Shown: positions 44,565-53,776, counted from the stretch's first letter. The stretch: 64,000 nt of DNA from Kineococcus endophyticus (GCF_040796495.1 NZ_JBFNQN010000007.1:224180-288179), one strand, 5' to 3'. The notes: generated by a model not told the origin, from the letters alone. Program-made: numbers and translations.

Positions 44565-45715
44565 CGCTGCGCGGCCCGGTGCAGCTCGACGTCCAGCCCC
44601 TCGCGGCGCATCCGCAGGTCCACGTAGAGCAGCGCGGTCACCGACGCCAGGAACGGGTAGGCCACGATGCTGCCGACCATCGACCCCAGCGTCGTGACCG
44701 ACTGCTGCACCACGACGGCACCGGTGTCCGACGGGTTCCCGGCCGCGGCCGAGACCACCCCGCCGACGATGCTGAAGGGGAAGCCCACCGCGGCGACGAC
44801 GGCGTACACGACGGCCGCGGTGAGGAGCTGGATGCCGAACAGGCGCCAGAACGAGCGGCGGGTCAGCCGGAAGGACCGGCTCAGCGACGGCCCGATCCCC
44901 AGGCCCTCCAGCAGCATCGCGGGGGTCGCCATCGACCACTTGATCCACAGGAACGCCGCGCCCACGGCCCAGACCAGCGCCCCGAGCACGACGGCCGCGA
45001 CGCCGAGGCCGATGCCCGACCCGGAGTCGGAGAAGACCAGCAGCAGGATCCCCGGCGCCAGCGCGACCACGCCGATGACGAACGAGGCCAGCGACACCAC
45101 GACCGACAACCCGACGAGCGGCAGGAGCCGCGGCCGGCACAGCCGCCACAGCTCGCCGAAGCCGATGGTGTCGCCCAGGACGGCGCGGCTCACGCTCGTG
45201 ATGAGCATCCCGTTGAGCACCTGCACCGCGACGAGCTGGAGCACCACGCTGAGGCCGATGAGCGGCAGCGACTGCTGCATCACCGAGACCACCTCGTCGA
45301 CGCCGACGTCGGCGGGCGCCGCCTGCAGCCGTTCGATGAGGCCGAGGGTGTCCCGGGTGGTGACGACGGAGGCCGCGAGGTTCACCAGCGACGTCGCGAC
45401 GACGACGATGGCCGACAGCCCCACCATGACCTTGGGGTTCTGCCGGAACGCCCGGAACGCGCCGTCCCAGATCTCCCCGAGGCCCAGCGGTCGCAACGGG
45501 ACGATCCCGGGCCGCGGGGCGGGCGGGCGGAACGGGCCCGGCGTTCCGACGGGACCTCCCCAGCCGGCCGGACCCCCTGGTGCCTGGGGACCTGGGGCCG
45601 CACCCCACCCGCTCACGGGGGCGGGCGGGACCGCACCCTCCTGACGGCCGCCCGGACGCTGCTCACCCGCTGCGCCGCCGCCGTCGTCAGGCCGCTGCCA
45701 CTGCTCGTCCCCCAT
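44561..45715 (-). CDS. Multi-spanning membrane protein (GDPD membrane-domain-like)
   Basis: The first 75 residues are Gly/Pro/Gln-rich and disordered. PLRPLGLGEIWDGAFRAFRQNPKVMVGL then opens a region of six or more helices ending near residue 365. This LGEIxDGAFRxxRxNP opening is typical of the actinobacterial proteins annotated as glycerophosphoryl diester phosphodiesterase membrane domain, though no catalytic domain is present. The ATG at 45715 heads the DUF4129-DUF4350-moxR-DUF58 operon and diverges from mtrA with 109 bp between. Confidence 0.85.
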   Translation of the reverse strand: MGDEQWQRPDDGGGAAGEQRPGGRQEGAVPPAPVSGWGAAPGPQAPGGPAGWGGPVGTPGPFRPPAPRPGIVPLRPLGLGEIWDGAFRAFRQNPKVMVGLSAIVVVATSLVNLAASVVTTRDTLGLIERLQAAPADVGVDEVVSVMQQSLPLIGLSVVLQLVAVQVLNGMLITSVSRAVLGDTIGFGELWRLCRPRLLPLVGLSVVVSLASFVIGVVALAPGILLLVFSDSGSGIGLGVAAVVLGALVWAVGAAFLWIKWSMATPAMLLEGLGIGPSLSRSFRLTRRSFWRLFGIQLLTAAVVYAVVAAVGFPFSIVGGVVSAAAGNPSDTGAVVVQQSVTTLGSMVGSIVAYPFLASVTALLYVDLRMRREGLDVELHRAAQR

Positions 45716-45812
45716 GCCTCGACATCGTGCCAGAGGGGTACCGCGCCGCCGGGGCACCCGGGCGTGGAGGTCGCCCGGCGTGGTGATCACCCCGCGGACG
45801 CGCTGCGCGAGG

Positions 45813-45818
45813 CAGGAT
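45813..45818 (+). promoter_or_regulatory. -10 element of mtrA
   Basis: CAGGAT, 6 nt, ATG 45825; no ribosome site lies between, predicting a leaderless mtrA message. Confidence 0.45.
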
Positions 45819-45824
45819 GAGCCC

Positions 45825-46502
45825 ATGAGGGGACGCGTGCTCGTGGTGGACGACGACACCGCGCTCGCCGAGATGCTCGGGATCGTGCTGCAGGGCGAGG
45901 GCCTCGAGACGCGTTTCTGCGCCGACGGCGACGAGGCGCTGGCGGCGTTCCGCGCGGCGCGGCCGGACGTCGTGCTGCTGGACCTGATGCTGCCCGGCAC
46001 CGACGGCATGGAGGTCTGCCGGCAGATCCGCGCCGAGTCCGGGGTGCCGATCGTCATGCTGACGGCCAAGAGCGACACGGTCGACGTCGTGCTGGGCCTG
46101 GAGGCGGGCGCCGACGACTACGTCGTCAAACCCTTCAAGCCCAAGGAACTCGTGGCCCGCGTCCGGGCCCGGCTGCGGTCGGCCGGGGAACGCCCGCCCG
46201 AGACGCTGCGCATCGGCGACCTCACCATCGACGTCGCCGGCCACTCGGTGCGCCGCGACGGCCGGTCGCTGCCGCTCACGCCGCTGGAGTTCGAGCTCCT
46301 CGTGACCCTCGCGCGCAAACCCTGGCAGGCCTTCACCCGCGAACTGCTGCTGGAGCAGGTCTGGGGCTACCGCCACGCGGCCGACACCCGCCTCGTCAAC
46401 GTCCACGTCCAGCGATTGCGCTCGAAGATCGAACGCGATCCCGAGCACCCCGAGATCGTCGTGACCGTGCGCGGGGTGGGGTACCGCGCCGGACCGCTGT
46501 GA
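45825..46502 (+). CDS. mtrA: Response regulator MtrA
   Basis: The receiver domain has acidic residues D9-D10-D11, the phosphate acceptor D53 in LLDLMLPG, T in MLTAKSD and K in VVKPFKPKEL. An OmpR-type winged helix follows with LTPLEFELLVTLARKPWQAFTRELLLEQVWGYRH, nearly the same as MtrA of other actinobacteria. MtrA controls division, replication and cell wall hydrolase genes. The sensor and lipoprotein genes mtrB and lpqB follow. ATG 45825 is set by the receiver's usual opening MRGRVLVVDDD. Confidence 0.96.
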   Translation: MRGRVLVVDDDTALAEMLGIVLQGEGLETRFCADGDEALAAFRAARPDVVLLDLMLPGTDGMEVCRQIRAESGVPIVMLTAKSDTVDVVLGLEAGADDYVVKPFKPKELVARVRARLRSAGERPPETLRIGDLTIDVAGHSVRRDGRSLPLTPLEFELLVTLARKPWQAFTRELLLEQVWGYRHAADTRLVNVHVQRLRSKIERDPEHPEIVVTVRGVGYRAGPL

Positions 46503-46527
46503 CGACGCGGCCGACGCGGCAGGGGAC

Positions 46528-48135
46528 GTGACGGTGGGACGGTTGCTGGCCCGCTGGCGGGCCTCGCTGCAGCTGCGCGTCGTCGTCCTCACGACGATGC
46601 TCGGGCTCGCGGTCGTCGTCGGTGTCGGGTCGTTCCTCCTCGACGGGATCGCCGACGGCCTCGTCGCGGAACGGCAGAAGGTGGCGCTCGCGGACGCCGC
46701 GCGGAGCGCGCAGACGGCGCAGCAGCAGTTCGACGCGGCCACCACGACGAGTTCGGCCGAGGTCGAGCAGCTCGCCGGGGACGTCGTCTCGGCCCTGGAG
46801 GGCGCCGGCCCGGACCGCGTCCGCGGGGTCGTCCTGCTGCGGGCGACGGGTGCGCCCGACACCGCCGCGAGCGGTCAGGTCGTCGTCCGCGACGTCGCCT
46901 CCGAGGGGCTGAACGCCTCCGACATCCCGATGGCGCTGCGCCGCGCCGTCGTCGCCTCGGACGTGCAGCAGCTGCAGATCGTCGACCTCCCCGACGCCTC
47001 CGGCGCCCCCAGCCTCGTCGTGGGCTCCACCGTCACGCTGCCGCGGGCCGGGGAGTACGAGCTGTACTTCGTCTACTCCCTGGCGAGCGAGGAGCAGACG
47101 GTCTCCCTCGTGCGCACCACGTTCGTCGGCGGCGGCATCGCGCTGGTCCTGCTCGTGGGGGCGGTCGCCTGGGTCGTCACGCGCACGGTCGTCGAACCCG
47201 TCCGGGAGGCGGCCGGGACCGCCGAACGCCTCACCGGTGGGCACCTCGACGAGCGGATGCGCGTGCGCGGCACCGACGACCTCGCCCGGCTGGCCCGGGC
47301 GTTCAACGAGATGGCCGCCGGCATGCAGCAGCACATCGAGCAGCTCGAGGAACTCTCGCGCCTGCAACGGCGCTTCGTCTCCGACGTCAGCCACGAACTG
47401 CGGACCCCGCTCACGACGATCCGGATGGCGGGGGAGGTCCTGCACGACGCGCGCGAGGGTTTCGACCCCGCCTCGGCGCGGTCGGCCGAACTCCTGCTGA
47501 CCCAGCTCGAACGGTTCGACACCCTGCTGTCGGACCTGTTGGAGATCTCCCGGTTCGACGCCGGAGCCGCTGCGCTGGAACCGGATCCGCAGGACGTCCG
47601 GGTCGTGGTGCACCGCGTCGTGGAGTTCACCGCCACGCTCGCCGACCGCCGGGGTTCGCACGTCTCCGTCGCCGAACCCTCCGGTCCCTGCACGGCCGAG
47701 GTCGACGCCCGCCGCATCGAACGCGTCCTGCGCAACCTCGTCGGCAACGCCATCGAGCACGGCGAGGCGCGGCCCATCGAGATCACCGTCGCAGCCGACG
47801 AGCACGCCGTCGCCGTCGGGGTGCGCGACCACGGGGTCGGGTTGCAGCCCCAGCAGCTGCCCCGCGTCTTCGACCGGTTCTGGCGCGCCGACCCCGCCCG
47901 CGCGCGCACGACGGGCGGCAGCGGCCTGGGCCTGGCGATCGCGCTGGAGGACACGCGGTTGCACGGCGGCTGGCTGGAGGTGTGGGGCCGGCCCGGCCAG
48001 GGGTGCCACTTCGTCCTGACCGTCCCGCGCGTCGCGGGCCGCTCGCTGCGTTCCTCCCCGCTGCCCGTCGTGCCCCTGGGCTGGCGCGAACCCGTCGCGG
48101 CCCTGCCCGCCGGTCCCCGGCGAGAGACGCCGTGA
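46528..48135 (+). CDS. mtrB: Sensor histidine kinase MtrB
   Basis: Two membrane helices (about residues 17-38 and 192-213) enclose an extracytoplasmic domain, followed by HAMP, a HisKA domain with the phospho-accepting H289 in DVSHELRTPL, and the ATPase with N box NLVGNAIEHGE, G1 DHGVGL, F and GGSGLGLAIA. GTG 46528 follows AGGGGA. The 25-bp gap after mtrA and the overlap with lpqB show one operon. It should phosphorylate MtrA. Confidence 0.95.
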   Translation: MTVGRLLARWRASLQLRVVVLTTMLGLAVVVGVGSFLLDGIADGLVAERQKVALADAARSAQTAQQQFDAATTTSSAEVEQLAGDVVSALEGAGPDRVRGVVLLRATGAPDTAASGQVVVRDVASEGLNASDIPMALRRAVVASDVQQLQIVDLPDASGAPSLVVGSTVTLPRAGEYELYFVYSLASEEQTVSLVRTTFVGGGIALVLLVGAVAWVVTRTVVEPVREAAGTAERLTGGHLDERMRVRGTDDLARLARAFNEMAAGMQQHIEQLEELSRLQRRFVSDVSHELRTPLTTIRMAGEVLHDAREGFDPASARSAELLLTQLERFDTLLSDLLEISRFDAGAAALEPDPQDVRVVVHRVVEFTATLADRRGSHVSVAEPSGPCTAEVDARRIERVLRNLVGNAIEHGEARPIEITVAADEHAVAVGVRDHGVGLQPQQLPRVFDRFWRADPARARTTGGSGLGLAIALEDTRLHGGWLEVWGRPGQGCHFVLTVPRVAGRSLRSSPLPVVPLGWREPVAALPAGPRRETP

Positions 48136-49862
48136 AGCGCCGCACCGCGCTGGGGCTCGCGGGGCTGCTGGCGCTCGCGGGGTGCGGCGGGGTGCCGCGG
48201 TCCAGCGCCGTCGTCAGCGGGTCCCGCATCGAGGCCGACCCCCGGGTCGGTCTGCTGCAGGTCATCCCGGACGGCCCGACCCCCGGGGCCGGGCCCGTCG
48301 ACGTCGTCCGGGGTTTCCTGCGGGCCGCGGTCGCCGCCGACGACGACCACGCCGTCGCGCGCGAGTTCCTCACGGCCTCGGCCGCGCAGTCCTGGCGCGC
48401 CGACGCCGCGACGACGGTCGTCGCGAGCGGCCCGGACCTGTCCCTCGTCTCCCAGGACCCGGACGAGGCGGTCGTCTCGATCACGTCGACGGCGACCGCG
48501 GTCGTCGACGCCGCGGGGCACTACGTCGAGCAGCCCCCGGGAGCGACCTCGACGCGGCCGGTGCGGCTCGTGCGCGGTGGGAGCGGGTCCGGGTCCGAGG
48601 GTGAGTGGCGCCTGGCCGAGCCGGGAGACGGGATCGTGCTGACGGCGCTGGACGCCTCGCGCACGCTGCGCTCGTTCCCGGTGTTCTTCGTGACGGCCGG
48701 CCCGACACCGCAGCTGCTGGCCGACGTGCGGTGGTTCGGGTACGACTCCTCGGTCGCGACCCGCATCGTGCGCGCCCTGCTCGACGGTCCCTCGGAGTGG
48801 CTGGCCCCGGCGGTCGTCTCGGGCGCGCCGCGCGGAACGTCCCTGCGCGTGGGCACCGTCCCGGTGGCGGCGGGGACGGCGACCGTCGACCTGTCCGACC
48901 GGGCGCTGGACGCAGGCCCCGCGCAGCGGGCGGTCCTGCTGGCGCAGCTGCGGGCCAGCCTGACGGGACTGCCCGAGGTCTCCGACGTCCGCGTGACCGT
49001 GGACGGGGCCGAGCTGACGCGCAGCGGGGCGGCGGGTGCGGACCTGCCGCGCTCGGCCGTCCCCGTCGACGCCCGCCTGGTCCTGCTCGGGCCGCAGGGG
49101 CTGTCCCGCTGGGACCGCTCCGGGCTGGTCCCCGTGGCCGGGACGGGGCCCGGGCTCGAGGCCGCCGGCGGGGCCGGGCACCCCGCGGCCGGACCGGACG
49201 GGTCGACGTACGCCGTGCTCACCGACGACAGCCGCGTCGCGCGGGTGCAGACGGTCGGCGGCCCGCTGCAGGCCGCGGTGACCGGCCGCGGACAGCTCGT
49301 GCCGCCCTCCGTCGACCGCTTCGGGTGGGTGTGGACCGCGCCGACCGCGGCCGGCCAGGCCCCCCTCGCCGTGCCCACCGCCGCCCCCGGCACGCCCGCG
49401 CAGACCGTGCAGACGCCCGCCGACGGCCTCGGCGGAGCCCTGGTGCGGTTGCGGGTGGCCCGGGACGGAGCCCGCCTGCTCGTCGTCGTCCGCGACACGG
49501 CCGGCGTGACGCACGTCCGCGTCCACGGCGTCGTGCGCGACGGCGAGGGGAAGCCGCTGCGCCTGGGCGCCGGATCGGCGGACCTGGCCCCCGGCGCCGG
49601 CGACGTCCTGGACGCCGGGTGGCTCGCCGACGACGGCGTCGCGGTGCTCGTGCGCGACGGGACGGGCCGGACGGCGCCCGTCGTCGCCCGGGTGTCGGGA
49701 CCGAGCACGCGCCTGCCCGACGTCCCCGGGGCCGTCTCGCTGGCCGGCGGCTGGTCCGACCGCGACGTCGTCGTCGGGACGGCCGACGGGAAGCTGCTGT
49801 CCCGCAGCGGTGCCGACTGGATCGCGGTCGCGGACGGTCGGGACCCGGCCTACCCGGGGTGA
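48132..49862 (+). CDS. lpqB: Lipoprotein LpqB
   Basis: The signal peptide ends in the lipobox LALAGC with the acylated Cys at about residue 17. A NTF2-like region, a GerMN domain (around PQLLADVRWFGYDSSVATRIVRALLDGPS) and a beta-propeller-like C-terminal half follow. LpqB interacts with MtrB outside the membrane and tunes the system. Length 576 is normal. GTG 48132 overlaps the mtrB stop by four bases. Confidence 0.94.
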   Translation: MKRRTALGLAGLLALAGCGGVPRSSAVVSGSRIEADPRVGLLQVIPDGPTPGAGPVDVVRGFLRAAVAADDDHAVAREFLTASAAQSWRADAATTVVASGPDLSLVSQDPDEAVVSITSTATAVVDAAGHYVEQPPGATSTRPVRLVRGGSGSGSEGEWRLAEPGDGIVLTALDASRTLRSFPVFFVTAGPTPQLLADVRWFGYDSSVATRIVRALLDGPSEWLAPAVVSGAPRGTSLRVGTVPVAAGTATVDLSDRALDAGPAQRAVLLAQLRASLTGLPEVSDVRVTVDGAELTRSGAAGADLPRSAVPVDARLVLLGPQGLSRWDRSGLVPVAGTGPGLEAAGGAGHPAAGPDGSTYAVLTDDSRVARVQTVGGPLQAAVTGRGQLVPPSVDRFGWVWTAPTAAGQAPLAVPTAAPGTPAQTVQTPADGLGGALVRLRVARDGARLLVVVRDTAGVTHVRVHGVVRDGEGKPLRLGAGSADLAPGAGDVLDAGWLADDGVAVLVRDGTGRTAPVVARVSGPSTRLPDVPGAVSLAGGWSDRDVVVGTADGKLLSRSGADWIAVADGRDPAYPG

Positions 49863-49867
49863 GGACC

Positions 49868-49891
49868 GGGCGCCGCCTGTGGACGGCGCCC
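49868..49891 (+). terminator. Hairpin after lpqB
   Basis: GGGCGCC (49868-49874) pairs with GGCGCCC (49885-49891) around a 10-base loop, just after the lpqB stop and before the comF -10. A moderate terminator candidate. Confidence 0.4.
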
Positions 49892-49913
49892 ACCGCCCCC
49901 GTCCGTCCGCGCG

Positions 49914-49919
49914 CACGCT
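49914..49919 (+). promoter_or_regulatory. -10 element of the comF-like gene
   Basis: CACGCT, 6 nt, GTG 49926; same geometry as the leaderless genes but a weaker hexamer. Confidence 0.35.
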
Positions 49920-49925
49920 GTCCCC

Positions 49926-50603
49926 GTGCCCCGTCCCGCCCAGCGCGCCGTCCTCGCCCACGTCACCGCTCTCGCGGACCTCGAGGACCTCGCGGACCTC
50001 GTGTGGCCCGCCCACTGCGCCGGTTGTGCTCGCCCCGGCCCGGTCTGCTGCGGTCCCTGCGCCCGGGCCGTGCGCACGGGAGTCCTCACCGAGCTGCCCG
50101 ACGGCACCCCCGTGCGCGGGTGCGCACGGCACGACGGCCCGGCCCGCCAGCTGCTGCTGGCCGTCAAGGAACGCCACCGGGCGCAGGCCCGACCGGTCCT
50201 GGCCGACGCCCTCGCCGCCCAGCTGCGCGAGCTCGTGCCCACCGGTCCGGTCCGGCTCGTGCCGGTGCCCACCCGGCGGGCCAGCCGCCGTTCCCGCGGG
50301 GGTGACCTGGTCGCCGACCTCGCCGCGCGCACGGCCCGTCGCCTCCGGGCCGGCGGCCGCGACGCCGGGGTCGACCGGTGCCTGCACCTGGTGCGGGCGG
50401 TGCGCGACCAGACAGACCTCGACGCCGCCGGACGGCGCGCCAACGTCCACGGCGCGTTCGCCCTGCGCGGGGGACCGCCCACCGGCCCGTGCGTCGTCCT
50501 CGACGACGTCGTCACGACGACGGCGACCGCCGGCGAGGCCGTCCGGGCGCTCCGCGCGGGCGGCGCCCGGGTGGACGGCGTGCTGACGGTGACGGTCGCG
50601 TGA
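49926..50603 (+). CDS. ComF-family phosphoribosyltransferase-like protein
   Basis: An N-terminal zinc site ([23 protein letters not shown]) precedes a type I phosphoribosyltransferase domain with the PRPP loop CVVLDDVVTTTATAGEA near residue 195. ComF proteins help DNA uptake in naturally competent bacteria, but in actinobacteria the gene is kept between lpqB and hpf (Rv3242c) for unknown reasons. Length 225 fits. Confidence 0.9.
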   Translation: MPRPAQRAVLAHVTALADLEDLADLVWPAHCAGCARPGPVCCGPCARAVRTGVLTELPDGTPVRGCARHDGPARQLLLAVKERHRAQARPVLADALAAQLRELVPTGPVRLVPVPTRRASRRSRGGDLVADLAARTARRLRAGGRDAGVDRCLHLVRAVRDQTDLDAAGRRANVHGAFALRGGPPTGPCVVLDDVVTTTATAGEAVRALRAGGARVDGVLTVTVA

Positions 50604-50686
50604 GTGGACGGCGGGAGGACGGCGCGTGACGGGTGCCGGACGGGTGGCCGGCGCGTCCCGCCTGGGCAGGCGGGGCGTCGGGGGTC

Positions 50687-50692
50687 TAGCGT
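50687..50692 (+). promoter_or_regulatory. -10 element in the hpf leader
   Basis: TAGCGT, 6 nt, then ATG at 50699. Transcription would begin about 190 nt before the hpf start. Confidence 0.45.
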
Positions 50693-50698
50693 TGGCGC

Positions 50699-50827
50699 AT
50701 GGCGGCCAGCGACGGTGTCCCAGGGGGTGTCGCCCCCGTGGACGTCACGGGTGCAGACCCCCGGTCCCGTCCCTGCCCGCCTGCTCACCGCGCCCTCCCC
50801 CCGGGGGTGGTCCGCGGCACGAGGTGA
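50699..50827 (+). CDS. Possible leaderless upstream ORF of hpf, 42 aa
   Basis: The ATG stands exactly where the predicted transcript starts, in the same TANNNT-6-nt-start arrangement as known genes around it. The peptide is Pro/Gly/Ala/Arg-rich with a single Cys and has no known relatives that I recognise. The ORF ends 61 bp before hpf. It may regulate hpf by translation, or may be chance. Confidence 0.3.
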   Translation: MAASDGVPGGVAPVDVTGADPRSRPCPPAHRALPPGVVRGTR

Positions 50828-50888
50828 CGGTCCGAGGCGGGCCGGCCCCACGTGCCGGTGCCGCCAGCTCGAACGAGGGAGGCATCCC

Positions 50889-51665
50889 GTGGAAGTTGTG
50901 GTCACCGGACGGCACACCGACGTCAAGGAGAGGTTCCGGCGGCACGTCGAGGACAAGCTGGAGGCGAAGGTCAGCCAGTTCGCGCCCCGCGCCCAGCGCA
51001 TCGACGTCGAGGTTTCCCACGAGAACAACCGTCGGCAGGCGAGCAACTGCGAACGGGTGGAGATCACCGTCCGCGACAAGGGACCGGTCGTGCGCGCCGA
51101 GGCCTGCGCCGACGATCCGTACGCGGCGCTCGACCTCGCCACCACCAAGCTCCTCGAACGGTTGCGGCGCGCCCGCGACCGCCGCAAGGTGCACCACGGC
51201 CGGCACCGGCCCACCTCCGTCCACGAGGCCACGGCCGGCCTGTCCGACGAGGTGCTGACGGGGTCCTTCGACCCCGGCCGCCCGCTGGCCGAGCAGGTCG
51301 GCGGCGACGCGGCACCCACCCCCGCGGTCATGGCCGGTTCGACCCCGCCCACGGCCGACGCGCCGGAGGCCGCCCTGCAGGACGCCTCACCCGTCGTCAT
51401 CCGCGAGAAGCGGCACGACGCGGTCCCGATGACGCTGGACCAGGCCCTCTACGAGATGGAGCTCGTCGGGCACGACTTCTACCTGTTCGTCGACGCCGCC
51501 AGCGGGTCGCCGAGCGTGGTGTACCGGCGCCGCGGCTGGGACTACGGCGTCATCCACCTCGACGTCCAGCAGGCGCCGCAGGACGGCTCCGCGGAAGGGG
51601 CAGCGAACGGGAGGGCCGCGTCCGACGCGGCGCTGACGGCCGTCGTCGCGGCGGCCATGCGCTGA
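50889..51665 (+). CDS. hpf: Long-form ribosome hibernation promoting factor
   Basis: The N-terminal domain VEVVVTGRHTDVKERFRRHVEDKLEAK binds the decoding region of resting 30S subunits; the C-terminal domain (REKRHDAVPMTLDQALYEMELVGHDFYLFVD) dimerises to form 100S ribosomes. A linker of about 70 residues lies between. At 258 residues it is slightly longer than usual. GTG 50889 is preceded by GAGGGAGG. Position before secA matches Rv3241c. Confidence 0.94.
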   Translation: MEVVVTGRHTDVKERFRRHVEDKLEAKVSQFAPRAQRIDVEVSHENNRRQASNCERVEITVRDKGPVVRAEACADDPYAALDLATTKLLERLRRARDRRKVHHGRHRPTSVHEATAGLSDEVLTGSFDPGRPLAEQVGGDAAPTPAVMAGSTPPTADAPEAALQDASPVVIREKRHDAVPMTLDQALYEMELVGHDFYLFVDAASGSPSVVYRRRGWDYGVIHLDVQQAPQDGSAEGAANGRAASDAALTAVVAAAMR

Positions 51666-51681
51666 CCCACGGGATTCCGTG

Positions 51682-51720
51682 ACCGGGCGCCACTCCCTGT
51701 ACCGGGGGGTGGCGCCCGGT
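51682..51720 (+). terminator. Hairpin terminator after hpf
   Basis: A perfect 12-bp stem (51682-51693 with 51709-51720, ACCGGGCGCCAC and its complement) around a 15-base loop, 16 bp after the stop. Confidence 0.7.
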
Positions 51721-51796
51721 GCCGTCCGTGCCAAGATCGTCGTCCCGGGAGCGGACCGCCCGCGTCCGGTCCAGCGCGAACAGGGGAGGGGGCGCC

Positions 51797-52468
51797 GTGA
51801 GCGAGGCGATCCGGATCGTCGTCGTGGACGACCACTCGCTGTTCCGCCGGGGACTGCAGATGGTCCTGTCCGTCGAGGACGACCTCGACGTCGTCGGCGA
51901 GGCCTCCGACGGGGCCGAGGCGGTCGAGCGGGTCGAGGAGCTGCTGCCCGACGTCGTCCTCATGGACGTGTGGATGCCGCGCCGCTCCGGGATCGACGCC
52001 TGCGCCCAGATCAAGGCGGTCGCACCGTCGACGAAGATCCTCATGCTGACCTCCTCGGAGGAGGAGGACGACCTCTTCGGCGCCGTCCGGGCCGGGGCCA
52101 ACGGCTACCTGCTCAAGGACGTGCCGGCCGAGGAGGTCGCCGACGCCGTGCGCTCGGTCATGACGGGCCAGTCGCTCATCACGCCCAAGATGGCCGGCCT
52201 CCTGCTCGGGGAGTTCAACGCCATGCGTCGCCGCGACGAGGAGCGCAACCTCGGTCTGCCCGGCGCGCCGCGGCTGTCCCCGCGCGAGCTGGAGGTCCTG
52301 CGGCTGCTGGCCCGCGGTCTGCCCAACCGCGAGATCGCCGGGCAGCTCGGCATCAGCGAGAACACGGTGAAGAACCACGTCCGCAACCTCCTCGAGAAGC
52401 TGCAGCTGCACTCGCGCATGGAGGCCGTCGTCTACGCCGTGCGCGAGAAGATCGTCGAACTGTCGTGA
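51797..52468 (+). CDS. NarL/FixJ-type response regulator, orphan
   Basis: The receiver has DD near residue 13, the phosphate acceptor Asp in VVLMDVWMPRRSG, T in MLTSSEEED and K in LLKDVPAEE. The LuxR helix-turn-helix reads LSPRELEVLRLLARGLPNREIAGQLGISENTVKNHVRNLL. GTG 51797 follows AGGGGAGGG. No kinase gene is near. CAAGAT around 51733 may be its -10. It overlaps the next gene by four bases. Confidence 0.93.
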   Translation: MSEAIRIVVVDDHSLFRRGLQMVLSVEDDLDVVGEASDGAEAVERVEELLPDVVLMDVWMPRRSGIDACAQIKAVAPSTKILMLTSSEEEDDLFGAVRAGANGYLLKDVPAEEVADAVRSVMTGQSLITPKMAGLLLGEFNAMRRRDEERNLGLPGAPRLSPRELEVLRLLARGLPNREIAGQLGISENTVKNHVRNLLEKLQLHSRMEAVVYAVREKIVELS

Positions 52469-53724
52469 CGGGGGCGGCCGGACCGCGCGCCGTCGAGGAG
52501 ATCTCGGCCCGGCAGGCCCGCCGCGCGGTGCTCGCGGCCTCCGGGTTCAGCCGGCGCCGGCCCGCGACCGTGACGGCCGCCCACGTCGGCCGGGTCGTCG
52601 ACCGCCTCGGCGTCGTGCAGATCGACAGCGTCAACGTGCTGTGCCGCAGCCACTACCTCCCCTTCTTCAGCCGGTTGGGCCCGTACCCGACCGAGCTCGT
52701 CGACCGCGCCGCCCACCGGGCCCCGCGCCGGCTCGTGGAGTACTGGGCGCACGAGGCGTCCTACGTGGCCCCCGCGACCCACCGGTTGCTGCGCTGGCGG
52801 ATGGACCGCGCCGCCTCCGACGCCTGGGGCAGCGTGCGCAGCATCGCCCACGAGCGCCCGGACCTGCTCGAGGCCGTCGAGGAGCACCTCGCCACCCACG
52901 GTCCGTCGACGGCCCGGCAGCTGGAGGCGGCGCTCAGCTCGGGCGCGGCCCGCCCCACCGACCACTGGGGCTGGAACTGGTCGGACGTCAAACGGGCCTG
53001 CGAGCACCTCTTCTTCGCGGGCCGGCTCTCCGCCGCGGGTCGCACCCCGCAGTTCGAGCGCCGCTACGACCTCGCCGGGCGCGTCCTGCCGCCGGCGGTG
53101 CGCGACGCGCCCGACCCCGCCCCGGCCGACGCCGTCCGCGAGCTCGTGGCGATCGCCGCCCGCGCGAACGGCGTCGCGACCGAGCCCACCCTGCGCGACC
53201 ACTTCCGCCTCGCACCCGGCCCGTCCCGGCAGGCCGTCGCCGAACTCGTCGAGGAGGGCCGGCTCGAACCCGTCCGCGTGCGCGGCTGGGCCGCGCACCG
53301 CCCCGCCTACCGCTGGGTCGGCGCCGTCGCCCCCCGGGTCGACGCCCGCGCCCTGCTCACGCCCTTCGACCCCCTCGTCTGGCACCGGCCGCGCACCGAG
53401 GAGGTCTTCGGCGTCAGCGTGCGGCTGGAGTTCTACGTCCCGCGCGAGCAGCGGGTCCACGGCTACTACGTCCTGCCCTTCCTGCTGGGGGAGGACCTGG
53501 TCGCCCGGGTCGACCTCAAGGCCGACCGCCGCGCGGGCGTCCTGCGCGTCGAGGGCGCCCACGCCGAGCCGACGGCCCCACCGCGGACCGCCGACGAGCT
53601 GGCCGACGAGCTGCGCGACCTGGCCCGCTGGCAGGGGCTGGACGACGTGGTCGTCGCCGGGCGCGGGGACCTGGCCGGGACCCTGAGCCGGGCGCTGGGT
53701 GGCGGGCGGTCCACGAACGGGTGA
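52465..53724 (+). CDS. YcaQ-like winged-helix DNA glycosylase
   Basis: The protein starts with ISARQARRAVLAASGF and has VVQIDSVNVLCRSHYLPFFSRLG, which includes the QxD motif required by AlkX/YcaQ enzymes to unhook interstrand DNA crosslinks. HEASYVAP and DPLVWHRPRTEEVFG are also typical. Length 419 is normal. GTG 52465 overlaps the response regulator stop (GTGA), so the two are co-translated, hinting at regulated DNA repair. Confidence 0.9.
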   Translation: MTGAAGPRAVEEISARQARRAVLAASGFSRRRPATVTAAHVGRVVDRLGVVQIDSVNVLCRSHYLPFFSRLGPYPTELVDRAAHRAPRRLVEYWAHEASYVAPATHRLLRWRMDRAASDAWGSVRSIAHERPDLLEAVEEHLATHGPSTARQLEAALSSGAARPTDHWGWNWSDVKRACEHLFFAGRLSAAGRTPQFERRYDLAGRVLPPAVRDAPDPAPADAVRELVAIAARANGVATEPTLRDHFRLAPGPSRQAVAELVEEGRLEPVRVRGWAAHRPAYRWVGAVAPRVDARALLTPFDPLVWHRPRTEEVFGVSVRLEFYVPREQRVHGYYVLPFLLGEDLVARVDLKADRRAGVLRVEGAHAEPTAPPRTADELADELRDLARWQGLDDVVVAGRGDLAGTLSRALGGGRSTNG

Positions 53725-53776
53725 GTGCGGCCCCGGGAACCTCAACATCACCGCGCGTCCCGCCGACACACGGGAG

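Larger units (their letters stand above)
50604..50888. other. 285-bp region before hpf with one promoter and a possible short ORF
   Basis: It contains TAGCGT at 50687 with a short ORF 6 nt downstream and the GGGAGG ribosome site of hpf near 50877. Nothing else is recognised. Confidence 0.6.
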
